This document shows, piece by piece, positions 51,620 to 60,297 of a DNA stretch of 64,000 nt. Position numbers and translations under genes: made by a program. Position 1 is the stretch's first letter. Every line of letters starts with the position of its first letter. The notes under the pieces are model-generated. The model saw only the letters and a program-made list of their open reading frames with translations. It had not been told where the DNA came from and did no database searches. The stretch comes from JACKBJ01 sp964549495 (GTDB taxonomy: Bacteria > Chloroflexota > Anaerolineae > Epilineales > Epilineaceae), in assembly GCA_964549495.1 (NCBI GenBank), contig CAZJWJ010000009.1:16408-80407 (forward strand). The letters are read 5' to 3'.

Positions 51620-54600
51620 ATGAAGGAAGTTCATCGACCGACCGCCCAGCGCTGGGCGGTCATCTTCCTGCTCATCGCCGGCACCGCCGCCCTCCTCGGC
51701 AGCCGGGTCGAGGCGCGTATTCCAGCAGAGCCCGATGGGCCCGTCCCTGCTCGGTCGGACGTCGATCGCGTCCCAGGCGATCCCGTTGCCGACGGCCTCG
51801 ATCAAGACTCGCCCATCCTCGGCGCCGCATTGACCATCCTGGCCGACGGGACCGAACCCTGGGAGGACCGGCCGCTGGCGGTGGCCGGCCTGGGAACCCT
51901 GCCCGGCCGAGCCGGCCAGCCCGATCCGGGCGACGACTTGGGCCCGGAGGACGGCATCGTGCGCTCCTGGGACGCGGTGATCTACCGCGCCTCCTTCAGC
52001 GTGCGCGAGGGGACGGCCGAGAACCTGGTGGCCGAGGTGCTCCTGTCGGACCATGCCCGCTGGGAGAACAGCCAGCTGGCAGCCCTGGAATTGGCCGGCT
52101 GTCCGGAGGGCGCCAGCCTGCTCGACGGCGGCCGCCGCCTGCGCTGCGAGGTCGGCCAGGTCTCGGCGCCGCCGGCCGTCACGGTGGCGCTCGACCTGAG
52201 CGCCCGGGTCAGCGGCGACGCGCTGCAAGGTGACGAGCTGACCGCCGAGCTGACCGTCCGCTCCAGCAATGCCCGGCCCGATCCCGACCCGCAGAACTGC
52301 CCGACGCCCCGAACCGGCGGCTGCGATGCCGAGGCGCCGACCGTGCAGGTCTCGGCGGCGCCGGCGGCCGAGATCCGCAAGCACTTCGGCGCCCTGGCCA
52401 ACCAGAGCCACCAGGGCCAGGCCGGCCGGCGCCTGAGCTGGCAGCTGGACCTGGTCCTCGGCGCGGACGGCGACGTGCGCGGCAGCTCGAACCCGGTCGG
52501 CGCGCCCTGGACCCTGCCCGACTGGTGGCGCATGACCCGCCAGGGCCGCGCCATCGAGCTGCCGGTGACGCTCTTGGGCTGCCGCGATCAGGACAGCGGT
52601 GCCGCCTGGAGCTGCGCGCAGCCCGGCGGGCCCGGCACGCCGGTGGATGTGACCATCGAGCGCCTGGATGCCGTGGCCAGCCTGCCATCGGGCGTGTCTT
52701 CCTCGTTGCCCGAGGTGGTCGGCCGGCTCCAGCTCGACCTCTGGATCTCGGAGGCCGACCTGCGCGCCGATGGCGGCGACGTGATCTTCCAGAACTGCTT
52801 CGGCACGGCGGTGGGCATCCCCAGCCGCGCGCTGTGGAAGCCCAGTGATGCCCGCGGCCAGCCCAACCTGGGCGGCGCCGACGAGCCCACCGGCAACAAC
52901 TGCTCCTATGCCGTCCTGCCGGTGCCCACCGCCATCCCGCCCACGCGGCCGCCGGTGCGCACCCAGCCGCCGCCCGGTCCGCCGCGCCCGCGGCCGACCA
53001 ACACCCCCGTGCCCCGTGCCAACGTCAGCAAGCGCTACACGCCCTTCACCCAGGGTCAGGCGGTGACCGACGGCAGTGAGTTCGCCGCCGAGGTCCGGGT
53101 GGACTCCATCGGCGCCGCGCCCATGCCCGGCGTGGTCGCCTGCGACAAATGGGACAACAGCACCCACGTGCTGCGCGACGAGGGCGTGGCCGGCGTGCGC
53201 CTGTGGCGGCAGGTTCCGGGCGGCCAGCCGGAGCTGCATCCGGAGCCCGAGCGCGTGCTCGTCGAGTACAGCGCCGGCCACTGGGGCCGCCAGCGCCCGG
53301 TGCAGGTCTCCGTCGGCCGCGCCTGGTACGAGCAGGCCACCAGCGCCTGCGACGATGCGGCCTCGGACGTCCGCGCCGGCTGGGTGACCGCCGACGAGGT
53401 CGACTTCACCAACAGCCGCCAAGGCAGCATCGACGCCGACGAGGTGAACATGGTCCGGGCCCGATTCTTCGACCCGGTGCCCCAGGGCACTTCGGTCTGG
53501 ATCGAGGTCTTGATGCGGGCCGAGCAGAACCCGCCCGGCAGCTGGCTGATGAACTACGGCGCGGCCTACTTCGGCGCCGGGCCCCAATCCGGCTGGCGGG
53601 CCGGTCGCTGCGACGGCGCCACCGGCTCGCGCACCCGCATCGCCTGTCCCGAGCCGGCGCCCAACACGCGCACGGTACCCGGCCCGCTGGGCGACATGCT
53701 GGTCCATGTCGGCGTGCCCCTGTGGCTCGAGAAGCGCACCGAGCCCTTCGTGCCCGGCGGCAGCCCGGTGGTCGAGGCCGGCCAATCGATCGGCTTCGTG
53801 CTGACGGCCCGCACCCGCCCGCGGCCGGCCGACCCGCCCCTGCCGCCCTTCCCGCCCGGCGCTTTCGCGCCCGGCGTCACGCTGTCGGACACCCTGCCGG
53901 TGGGCTTGAGCTACGTGCTCGACTCGACCCGCCTGGCCAGCGAGGACCTGAACGCCAACGGCCGGCTGGATCCGGGCGAGGACCTCAACGGCAACGGCCG
54001 GATCGACAGCGACGTGCCCTTCGAGCCGGCCATCAGCGCCGGCCCGCGCGAGGGCGAGGTGACCCTGCGCTGGAACCTGGGCGACCTGCCACACGAGATC
54101 GACGTGCCGGAGATCCGCTACCAGGCCACGAGCTCGCGCCTCCTGCGCGGCGGCACGGCGCTGGCCAACATGGCCGGCCTGCATTCGGCCAAGGACCGGG
54201 CGCCCAACTGCCGGCCCGGCGCCCGCGAGGCCGAGGGCGGCCGCTGCGCCTGGGCCCAGCTGATCGTGGCCAACGTGGCCGCGGCCCAGGTCGAGAAGCT
54301 GCCCCGCCTGCCCCTGGTGCTGCCCGGCGAGCCGATGGTCTTCCAGCTGGCCCTGGCCAACCTGACCAGCCGGCCGGTGGAATGGTTCGACGCGGTGGAC
54401 ATCCTGCCCCGCGCCGGCGAGCCGCGCAGCCCCGGCACCAGCCTGACCGGCGGCATCACCGACCTGCGCGCCGAGGTCCGCCCCGGCGGGGCGCCGATGC
54501 AGATCTGGGCCTCGGACCGCGATCCGGAGGCTCTGGACACCCTCGGCGGCAGCCCGCGAGACGGCTTGATCGATCCGGTGGTGGCCTGGGGCGCGGCCGG

Positions 54601-55750
54601 CGCCGGCCTGGGCGGCCCCGACTGGCCCTGCCAACTGAGCGCGGTGGGCACGGCCGGCTGCACCGAGATCTCCGCGCGAGATCGGGTGACCGCGCTGCGC
54701 TTCTGGGGCCCGGACCCCGACCCGGCCCGCAGCGGCGGAAGCAGCTACAGCTTCCTGCCGCCCGACATGCCGCCGCGCCGCATCGACCTGACCTTGGACG
54801 TGCCGGGCTCCCAACCCGAGGACCGGGTCCACAACGCCTGGGGCGGCCGCTTCGACGAGTTGCCGCTGCCGGTCTTCGACGATGCCCTGATCCGCGTGCG
54901 CTTCCCGGACACGCCAACGCCCACGCCGACCTCGACGCCGACCGATACGCCCTCGCCGACGGTCACGCCGACCGCCTCCAACACGCCCACGCCCAGCGAC
55001 ACCCCGACGGCCACCGGCACGCCGACCGTCACCCCGACCCCCTCCAACACGCCGACGGCCACGCCGACGCCCATCTACACCATCTACTTGCCCCTGATCA
55101 TCAACCTGCCCTGCAAGCCGCGCACGGTGGACGTGGTCTTGGTGGTCGATCTCTCGAGCAGCATGTTGCGGCCGGCCGGCGACGGCGGCAGCAAGCTCGA
55201 CGCGGTGCTGCGCGCCGCCCGGGCCTTCATCGAGGACTTCGATCCGGGTCCCGGCCGCGGCCGCATCGGCCTGGCGGCCTTCAACGACGAGGCCTGGATC
55301 GTGCAGCCACTGACCGAGGACCGCGCCCGGTTGGACGCGGCCGTGGCTACGCTGGCCGACGGCATCCAGGAGGGGACGCGCCTGGACCTTGGCCTCCTGG
55401 TCGGCAAGTCCGCGCTTCAGAGCGTCGAGCCGGGACGGGTCAAGGCCATGGTCTTCTTGACCGATGGCCTGCCCAACCGCGTGCCGACGCCCGAGCCGGG
55501 CGGCCGGCAGGAGGACACGGTCTTGGCCGCCGCCGAGCAGGTGCGCGAGGCCGGCATCCTGGTCCACACGGTGGGTTACGGCCGGGCCGACGCGCCAGAC
55601 TTGGTCGACCGCATCCTGCCCTGGCTGCTGGAGGCCATCGCCGGCTCGCCGGATGCCTACCACGAGACGGACGATGCCGGCGCGCTGGCGTTGGTCTTCC
55701 GCCGCATCGCCATCGAGTTGGGCTGCGTGCGGGAGATCGACTGGCCCTGA
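51620..55750 (+). CDS. Giant secreted protein with DUF11-like repeats, PT linker with internal YLPLII and C-terminal VWA domain
   Basis: A 1376-residue protein. GGGGGAG/CAGGA before ATG 51620 and a signal anchor (WAVIFLLIAGTAALLGSRVE) support the start. The long central part has DUF11/isopeptide-like beta domains (VTLSDTLPVGLSYVLDSTRL; RLDPGEDLNGNGRIDSDVPF with a calcium-loop look). Two Pro/Thr linkers occur (~435-465 and ~1095-1150), the second ending in TIYLPLIINLPC. The C-terminal VWA domain has the MIDAS motif VVLVVDLSSSM and VFLTDGLPN. A membrane-anchored adhesin or substrate-binding role is likely. As in the Kelch/LVIVD protein, a tag usually seen at C-termini is internal, before an added domain. 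Confidence 0.83.
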   Translation: MKEVHRPTAQRWAVIFLLIAGTAALLGSRVEARIPAEPDGPVPARSDVDRVPGDPVADGLDQDSPILGAALTILADGTEPWEDRPLAVAGLGTLPGRAGQPDPGDDLGPEDGIVRSWDAVIYRASFSVREGTAENLVAEVLLSDHARWENSQLAALELAGCPEGASLLDGGRRLRCEVGQVSAPPAVTVALDLSARVSGDALQGDELTAELTVRSSNARPDPDPQNCPTPRTGGCDAEAPTVQVSAAPAAEIRKHFGALANQSHQGQAGRRLSWQLDLVLGADGDVRGSSNPVGAPWTLPDWWRMTRQGRAIELPVTLLGCRDQDSGAAWSCAQPGGPGTPVDVTIERLDAVASLPSGVSSSLPEVVGRLQLDLWISEADLRADGGDVIFQNCFGTAVGIPSRALWKPSDARGQPNLGGADEPTGNNCSYAVLPVPTAIPPTRPPVRTQPPPGPPRPRPTNTPVPRANVSKRYTPFTQGQAVTDGSEFAAEVRVDSIGAAPMPGVVACDKWDNSTHVLRDEGVAGVRLWRQVPGGQPELHPEPERVLVEYSAGHWGRQRPVQVSVGRAWYEQATSACDDAASDVRAGWVTADEVDFTNSRQGSIDADEVNMVRARFFDPVPQGTSVWIEVLMRAEQNPPGSWLMNYGAAYFGAGPQSGWRAGRCDGATGSRTRIACPEPAPNTRTVPGPLGDMLVHVGVPLWLEKRTEPFVPGGSPVVEAGQSIGFVLTARTRPRPADPPLPPFPPGAFAPGVTLSDTLPVGLSYVLDSTRLASEDLNANGRLDPGEDLNGNGRIDSDVPFEPAISAGPREGEVTLRWNLGDLPHEIDVPEIRYQATSSRLLRGGTALANMAGLHSAKDRAPNCRPGAREAEGGRCAWAQLIVANVAAAQVEKLPRLPLVLPGEPMVFQLALANLTSRPVEWFDAVDILPRAGEPRSPGTSLTGGITDLRAEVRPGGAPMQIWASDRDPEALDTLGGSPRDGLIDPVVAWGAAGAGLGGPDWPCQLSAVGTAGCTEISARDRVTALRFWGPDPDPARSGGSSYSFLPPDMPPRRIDLTLDVPGSQPEDRVHNAWGGRFDELPLPVFDDALIRVRFPDTPTPTPTSTPTDTPSPTVTPTASNTPTPSDTPTATGTPTVTPTPSNTPTATPTPIYTIYLPLIINLPCKPRTVDVVLVVDLSSSMLRPAGDGGSKLDAVLRAARAFIEDFDPGPGRGRIGLAAFNDEAWIVQPLTEDRARLDAAVATLADGIQEGTRLDLGLLVGKSALQSVEPGRVKAMVFLTDGLPNRVPTPEPGGRQEDTVLAAAEQVREAGILVHTVGYGRADAPDLVDRILPWLLEAIAGSPDAYHETDDAGALALVFRRIAIELGCVREIDWP

Positions 55751-55751
55751 T

Positions 55752-55771
55752 CGGGCCGGGGGTCAGGCCCG
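55752..55771. terminator. GC hairpin between convergent genes
   Basis: CGGGCC (55752-55757), an 8-nt loop and GGCCCG (55766-55771) span the short gap and the 3' end of the DUF454 gene. No T-tract follows. Confidence 0.3.
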
Positions 55772-56359
55772 GCTGGGGACCTTGAAGGTCACGTAGGCCA
55801 TGCCGGCCAGGCCGACCATCAGGATGGTGGCCGGGCCGAAGCCGGGGTCGGCGGGGTAGGAGACGCGGAAGACGAACCAGGCCGAGAGGCCGGTCATGCC
55901 CGCGATCAAGAGGGTCACCGCCCACTTGGCGTGCCGCGGCAGCGTCTTGCCGTGGGCATAGTAGGTGAAGAGGGCCGGTCCGAAGAAGGGGTTGGTCAAC
56001 GACCAGCGGAAGAGCCGCTCCGAGGAGAGCGAGAAGAGGAAGGCGGCCGGCACCGCCCAGCTGACGGTAGGCCAGCCGGGGATCCAGACCCCGATGATGG
56101 CGAAGCCCACGAAGACGCAGCCCAGTCCCTGATAGATCCGGCTGCGCAAGGGACTGCTGGCCACCGCGTAGCGCGCGACGATGGCCTCGAGCGAGGGCTC
56201 GGATGGATCGAGGCTGGGCTCGACTCGCGCCCGCTCGCCCGGGTGGCTGCCAGCCACCGCTTCGGCAGCGTCGACGACCCGCTCGATGGCCTCGGCGGCC
56301 TCGCGCTGGGTATCGGTCGGGCTCTTGCTCTGCAACGGCACTCTGACTTCCAGGGTCAT
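55763..56359 (-). CDS. DUF454 (YbaN-like) inner-membrane protein
   Basis: A 198-residue protein. Three to four hydrophobic helices (YQGLGCVFVGFAIIGVWIPG; VSWAVPAAFLFSLSSERLF; WAVTLLIAGMTGLSAWFVF; ATILMVGLAGMAYVTF) and the segment IPGWPTVSWAVPAAFLFSLS are DUF454 features; family length is usually ~125, and the extra N-terminal ~70 residues are acidic and soluble. The function of the family is unknown. ATG 56359 is preferred over a TTG at 56407. The gene is convergent with the VWA gene, 12 bp apart. Confidence 0.8.
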   Translation of the reverse strand: MTLEVRVPLQSKSPTDTQREAAEAIERVVDAAEAVAGSHPGERARVEPSLDPSEPSLEAIVARYAVASSPLRSRIYQGLGCVFVGFAIIGVWIPGWPTVSWAVPAAFLFSLSSERLFRWSLTNPFFGPALFTYYAHGKTLPRHAKWAVTLLIAGMTGLSAWFVFRVSYPADPGFGPATILMVGLAGMAYVTFKVPSRA

Positions 56360-56593
56360 GCGCTTCTCGTCGGGTCGATCGGTGGTCGCTGCGGGGACGA
56401 GGGCCAACCATTCCGATCAGCGGGCGACATGCGACATCTATCGTCCGTCGACGGTCGAGGCCAGGCTCTGCGACCCGCGAACGCAGTCTAGCACGCTTCG
56501 AGGACTTAGTTGAGCAAATGAACGCGCCGCTGGGTCGTATTTCCGTCTCGAAGCCCACGAAAACTATCCAAAACTACCCACACCCACACCGAC

Positions 56594-57256
56594 TCAGTCC
56601 TTGCCGGCGGCCTCCACCTCGGCCCAATCGGCCAGGAAGGCCTCCAGCCCCCGGTCGGTCAGCGGATGGTCAATCAGCTGACGGAAGACCTTGGCCGGCA
56701 GCGTCGCCGTGTGCGCGCCCAGCTGCATGCAGGCCAGGACGTGCTGCGGATGGCGTAAGGAAGCGGCCAGCACGCGGGTCTCCAGATCCGGGTAGTGCCC
56801 CCACGCGGTCATGATCTCGTCGATCAGGACCATACCGTCCTGGCCGGCATCGTCCAACCGCCCGACGAAGGGCGAGACGTAGCGCGCGCCGGCCTTGGCC
56901 GCCAGCAGCGCCTGCTGGGCGCTGAAGATCAGAGTCACGTTGACGCCTACGCCTTCATCGGCCAGCGCGCGGGTCGCCCTCAGCCCGTCGGGCGTGCAGG
57001 GTAGCTTGATGATCACGTTGGCTGGAAGCTCGGCCTTGAGCGCCCGGGCCTGGGCCAGCATCCCGCCGGCCTCGGTGGCGGTGACCTCGGCCGAGATCGG
57101 TCCGGGGCAGATCTCGGCGATCTCGCGCACCACCTCGCGGAAGCTCCGGCCCGACTTCCGGATGAGGCTGGGGTTGGTGGTCACGCCGTCCAGGACGCCC
57201 CAGGCCGCGATCTCGCGGACCTCGTCCACCTCGGCGGTATCCAGGAAGAGCTCCAT
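56594..57256 (-). CDS. Transaldolase / fructose-6-phosphate aldolase (FSA-type, short)
   Basis: A 220-residue TIM-barrel enzyme. MELFLDTAEVDEVREIAAWG and GVLDGVTTNPSLIRKSGR are family signatures. Lys84 in ANVIIKLPCTPDG is the Schiff-base lysine (Lys85 in E. coli FSA). NVTLIFSAQQALLAAKAGA and YVSPFVGRLDDAG follow. Short transaldolases either join the pentose phosphate pathway or act as fructose-6-phosphate aldolase; the two cannot be separated by eye. A perfect hairpin with a -10-like box lies in the leader. Confidence 0.93.
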   Translation of the reverse strand: MELFLDTAEVDEVREIAAWGVLDGVTTNPSLIRKSGRSFREVVREIAEICPGPISAEVTATEAGGMLAQARALKAELPANVIIKLPCTPDGLRATRALADEGVGVNVTLIFSAQQALLAAKAGARYVSPFVGRLDDAGQDGMVLIDEIMTAWGHYPDLETRVLAASLRHPQHVLACMQLGAHTATLPAKVFRQLIDHPLTDRGLEAFLADWAEVEAAGKD

Positions 57257-57292
57257 GCTGTGGCTCCGGTCTGCGCTGGGTCGAGTTCGCTC

Positions 57293-57316
57293 GGGACCCG
57301 AAAGCCTTCGGGTCCC
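57293..57316. promoter_or_regulatory. Perfect 10-bp hairpin in the transaldolase leader, next to a -10-like box
   Basis: GGGACCCGAA-AGCC-TTCGGGTCCC. A TATGAT box on the minus strand (57324-57319) directly precedes it, so transcription would begin in or beside the repeat. It could be an operator or an mRNA structure. Confidence 0.45.
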
Positions 57317-57434
57317 AAATCATAGCGCCATCGCCGCGCTCACCGGCTTCGACCCTAACGGCTCGGCCCGCCGGACGTTCTGACTCCCGATCGCCCCTCG
57401 CCCATGGGGTATCGCCCCCAAGGAGGTCGAAACC

Positions 57435-57581
57435 ATGAACAACATCGATCAGCTCGTCGAAACCCTGCGCTCGGTCGACGAGATCGTCGCCGTCGTGGCC
57501 ATCGTCGCGACCTTCTTCACCCTGGCGGCCATCCTCTGGTCCTGGCGCAAAATCACGCTCCAGGAGGACGAGGCGCTCTAG
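57435..57581 (+). CDS. Small single-helix membrane protein (48 residues)
   Basis: Reads MNNIDQLVETLRSVDE, then a hydrophobic helix (IVAVVAIVATFFTLAAILWS), then WRKITLQEDEAL. AAGGAGG about 8 nt before the ATG is a near-perfect Shine-Dalgarno, which argues for real translation. It is divergent from the transaldolase gene and convergent with the beta-helix gene. The layout resembles small membrane-bound regulators of larger complexes. The function is unknown. Confidence 0.6.
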   Translation: MNNIDQLVETLRSVDEIVAVVAIVATFFTLAAILWSWRKITLQEDEAL

Positions 57582-57658
57582 CTCCCAGCCAATCCGTTCG
57601 CTGCCCATCGAGGACGAGGCCCGAACCCCGGGGCCCGATCCCGTCCGCGTGCCGCTCC

Positions 57659-59425
57659 CTACCGTCGGATCGCGACCCCGTCGACGAGCATGGGTAGGAG
57701 CAGCGGCTGGCGAAGGATCCTGAAGTCCTTCTGTTGCACCTCGGATAGGGCGACGGTCTCGCGAAGCGGAACGAATCCGGGCGCCGTCACGAGATACTCC
57801 CAGGCGTCACAGCCCGCGACGAATTCGAGGTGTAACGCGCCGAAGTAGCTCCCGTCCGGCCGGGTTGGAAAGCGCAGAACGCTCGCATCGCAGCCGTTGA
57901 TGGAGACGATCGCGTTTCCTACTCCTGCTTCTCCGCCCAGGTTCCCATCGATCACGCGCCCGCCGATGAAGAAGTCGAAGGGTGGCGTGGGCGAGGGGCT
58001 GGCGGTCATGGTCACCGTGGCCACCGGCTCGGTTGCCGGGCTTGTGGCTGGCGGCGTCTCGGAAGCCGGTGGCGTCGGTGCGCTGGACGGCGGATGGACG
58101 CTCGTCGTGTCGCAGTCCTCGTCGCCACCGTACTCTACCGCGCCGAGGTCCGGCGCGCCGTCGTCGCGGGGCCGGCCGCAGTAGTCGTCGGGCACCGAGT
58201 CCAGCGGCTGGCCCACGTCGACGAACCCGCTTCCGTCGCGCAGCGCGAAGTCGAGGTTGGCTGGATCACGGAACCATGCCTGGAAGTCCGCCGCGCTCAG
58301 GTTCTCCAGGTTGTCCTGGCCGGTTGCCCGCCCCCCGTCGCGCTCTCGGATGCGCCCGCTCATCAGGTTGCCGCGCAGGTCGACCGAGCTGGCGCCGAAG
58401 CGCACGTCGATGCCCCCGCCGGTGTCGTAGAGCAGGTTGTGGTGCACCCGGCTGTCGGCCGACTCGTTGAGGTAGATGCCGACGTCGGCCGGGCAGTGGG
58501 CGATGATGTTGTTACGCAGGATGCCGCGCTGGTGCTCGGGCGTGCAGCTGCCCTCCTCGCAGATCGGATCCGGGTTGGAGCCGCCGCCGCCCAGGCTCAG
58601 GCCCAGGCGGATCTGGCCCCGGTGCAGCTGCTCGCAGACCACCAGGTTGCGCTCGAAGAGGCCGTCCTTGGAGTTGCCCTTGAGGAAGGCGCCGTAGCTG
58701 ATCTGGTTGCCGCCGGCCTTGGCGAAGTCGTGGATGAAGTTGGCCCGCACGGTCCAGCGCCGGCCACCCACCACGTCGATGGGCGTGACCGGGTTGCCCG
58801 TGTTGCGCGGGCTCCGGTTGAAGAGCTCGCTACCCTCGACCAACACGTCATCCGGCCACTCGCGCCCACCCGACCCATCCTCCCCGTTGCCCTTGATCTG
58901 GGCGTTGAAGCCCTCCATCCGCAGCCCGCGCAGGGTGGTGTGGTCGGCCGCCCCGACGATGTGGAAGGCATGCTCGCAGCGCGAATGGTCTGCCTGCGCG
59001 CAGGCACCGACCAGATCCAGGTTCTCGAAGGTCCAATGCGGCGCGCGCACCAGGAAGCCCTCAACGATCCCCCGATCGGGGAGGAAGCGGAGCGCGGGCT
59101 CGCCCAGGGACTCGGCGCGCAGGGTGATCGGCGCTTCGGCGCTGCCGGATCGCGAGACGACCACCTTGTTGGGTAGGTCCCAGGCCTCGCCAGCGCCAGC
59201 CGGCTCGAGCTGGATCGTCTGGCCGGCCTCAGCCGCGGCGATGGCGGCCAGCAGTGCCTCGGCGTTGGTGACCGAGACCACGGTGGACTGGCTCCGAGAA
59301 GGGTATGGGTTCGAGAGCTCTACAACCGAGATCGAGATCACCAGGGTGAGGACGAGAACTAGGAAGCGAGCCCGGCGTCCGGTCTTCGCTGTCGCGAAAC
59401 CATTCGCGAAAGGGGGATGGTGCAT
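57659..59425 (-). CDS. Secreted right-handed beta-helix protein with PT linker and carboxypeptidase-regulatory-like domain
   Basis: A 588-residue protein. AGGAGG 8 nt upstream supports ATG 59425; a signal anchor follows (RFLVLVLTLVISISVVELSN). Residues ~45-430 form a parallel beta-helix (APHWTFENLDLVGACAQADH; TVRANFIHDFAKAGGNQISY; VGIYLNESADSRVHHNLLYD), ending with GAPDLGAVEY, a usual end of such domains. The fold is shared with alginate and chondroitin lyases, but catalytic residues cannot be confirmed. A Pro/Thr linker follows, then an Ig-like regulatory domain (IGGRVIDGNLGGEAGVGNAI), with the end LLLPMLVDGVAIRR. Confidence 0.78.
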   Translation of the reverse strand: MHHPPFANGFATAKTGRRARFLVLVLTLVISISVVELSNPYPSRSQSTVVSVTNAEALLAAIAAAEAGQTIQLEPAGAGEAWDLPNKVVVSRSGSAEAPITLRAESLGEPALRFLPDRGIVEGFLVRAPHWTFENLDLVGACAQADHSRCEHAFHIVGAADHTTLRGLRMEGFNAQIKGNGEDGSGGREWPDDVLVEGSELFNRSPRNTGNPVTPIDVVGGRRWTVRANFIHDFAKAGGNQISYGAFLKGNSKDGLFERNLVVCEQLHRGQIRLGLSLGGGGSNPDPICEEGSCTPEHQRGILRNNIIAHCPADVGIYLNESADSRVHHNLLYDTGGGIDVRFGASSVDLRGNLMSGRIRERDGGRATGQDNLENLSAADFQAWFRDPANLDFALRDGSGFVDVGQPLDSVPDDYCGRPRDDGAPDLGAVEYGGDEDCDTTSVHPPSSAPTPPASETPPATSPATEPVATVTMTASPSPTPPFDFFIGGRVIDGNLGGEAGVGNAIVSINGCDASVLRFPTRPDGSYFGALHLEFVAGCDAWEYLVTAPGFVPLRETVALSEVQQKDFRILRQPLLLPMLVDGVAIRR

Positions 59426-59483
59426 GCGGCGAGCCTCCTGGCGGTCCAGCAGGGGAAGGAGATGCAACACTCCACTGCTCCGT

Positions 59484-59834
59484 CTACAACGGAAGGTAGA
59501 CCACTCTACCGAGCCACTCCTCTTGCTCACTAAGACTATCGATCAGGACGATGTCGTCGAGCACTGATCCAAAAGGAAGGTCCTGGCCCACGATGAACAC
59601 ACCAGCCAATGAATACCCTTGATCGACACGTGCAAATGCATGATAGGCGACTGTGGCAGCATCATGTGTCAGAAGCACGCGCGCTTCGGCTGCAGCCCAA
59701 GCAAGCACGTCGGGATCGGCAGCGCCGCTCAAGCCGACGTCTTGAACACGGAGCAGGTCGATCCCTGGTCGGACCCGGTAAAGCGCTCGTAGAAGCTTGC
59801 CGTTTAGGTTCTCATCCGCCAGCCAGGGGATCAT
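59484..59834 (-). CDS. DUF5615 family PIN-like toxin
   Basis: A 116-residue protein. IPWLADENLNGKLLRALYR with the acidic pair Asp-Glu, VQDVGLSGAADPDVLAWAAA and EARVLLTHDAATVAYHAF are the DUF5615/Mut7-C-like signature of small predicted nucleases. It overlaps the DUF433 gene by 4 nt (ATGA), forming a typical DUF433-DUF5615 toxin-antitoxin pair. The cleavage target is unknown. Confidence 0.85.
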   Translation of the reverse strand: MIPWLADENLNGKLLRALYRVRPGIDLLRVQDVGLSGAADPDVLAWAAAEARVLLTHDAATVAYHAFARVDQGYSLAGVFIVGQDLPFGSVLDDIVLIDSLSEQEEWLGRVVYLPL

Positions 59835-60169
59835 GTTCGCCCCGACTCACGCCTGGCCAAGAGCCTCTCGCGCAACCCACTCGAGTCATATCGCGACCGG
59901 CTCTCGCTTTGCATCAGCTCAGCCCGCACACCCCGAGCACGAAGGTAGACCTCGACTGCGTCGCGCTCACGTAGATAGTATCCAATCACGGCGTAAACAT
60001 CGGCCAGGTCGAGGACTGGGAAGTCGGCCACGATCTCCTCGGCCGTTGCGCCGGACTCGAATTCAGCGACGAGCGTGTCGAGCGTCACGCGCGTTCCACC
60101 GATGCGCACGACACCCTCGTCGTCCACGGTCAACGGCAGAGGTTGCAGATTCAATGTCAGCGCCATCAT
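59831..60169 (-). CDS. DUF433 antitoxin of the DUF433-DUF5615 pair
   Basis: A 112-residue protein started at ATG 60169, where AGGA lies 5 nt upstream (ATG 60166 and 60175 are alternatives). LPLTVDDEGVVRIGGTRVTL and DTLVAEFESGATAEEIVADF, then FPVLDLADVYAVIGYYLRE, form the DUF433 fold; the C-terminal ~40 residues (VEVYLRARGVRAELMQSES) probably bind the toxin. It is first in the operon and presumably autoregulated. Confidence 0.85.
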   Translation of the reverse strand: MMALTLNLQPLPLTVDDEGVVRIGGTRVTLDTLVAEFESGATAEEIVADFPVLDLADVYAVIGYYLRERDAVEVYLRARGVRAELMQSESRSRYDSSGLRERLLARRESGRT

Positions 60170-60297
60170 TCCCATCCTATGGCCGGGGTCCGGCCAACTC
60201 ATCGAGCTTCGCATTGCTTCCGTTCATTCTACAGGATGCATCGGGGATGCCGTAGATGCCCATGGACTCCCAGCCGTGGGAATCATCGTCCACCGAT

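Noticed and set aside
51569..55663. Very long open frame antisense to the VWA protein (over 1300 codons)
   Set aside because: Its composition (runs of Gly, Arg, Gln, Ala, His) is typical of the frame opposite a GC-rich gene; it has no domains, while the plus strand has a signal anchor, VWA domain and good Shine-Dalgarno.
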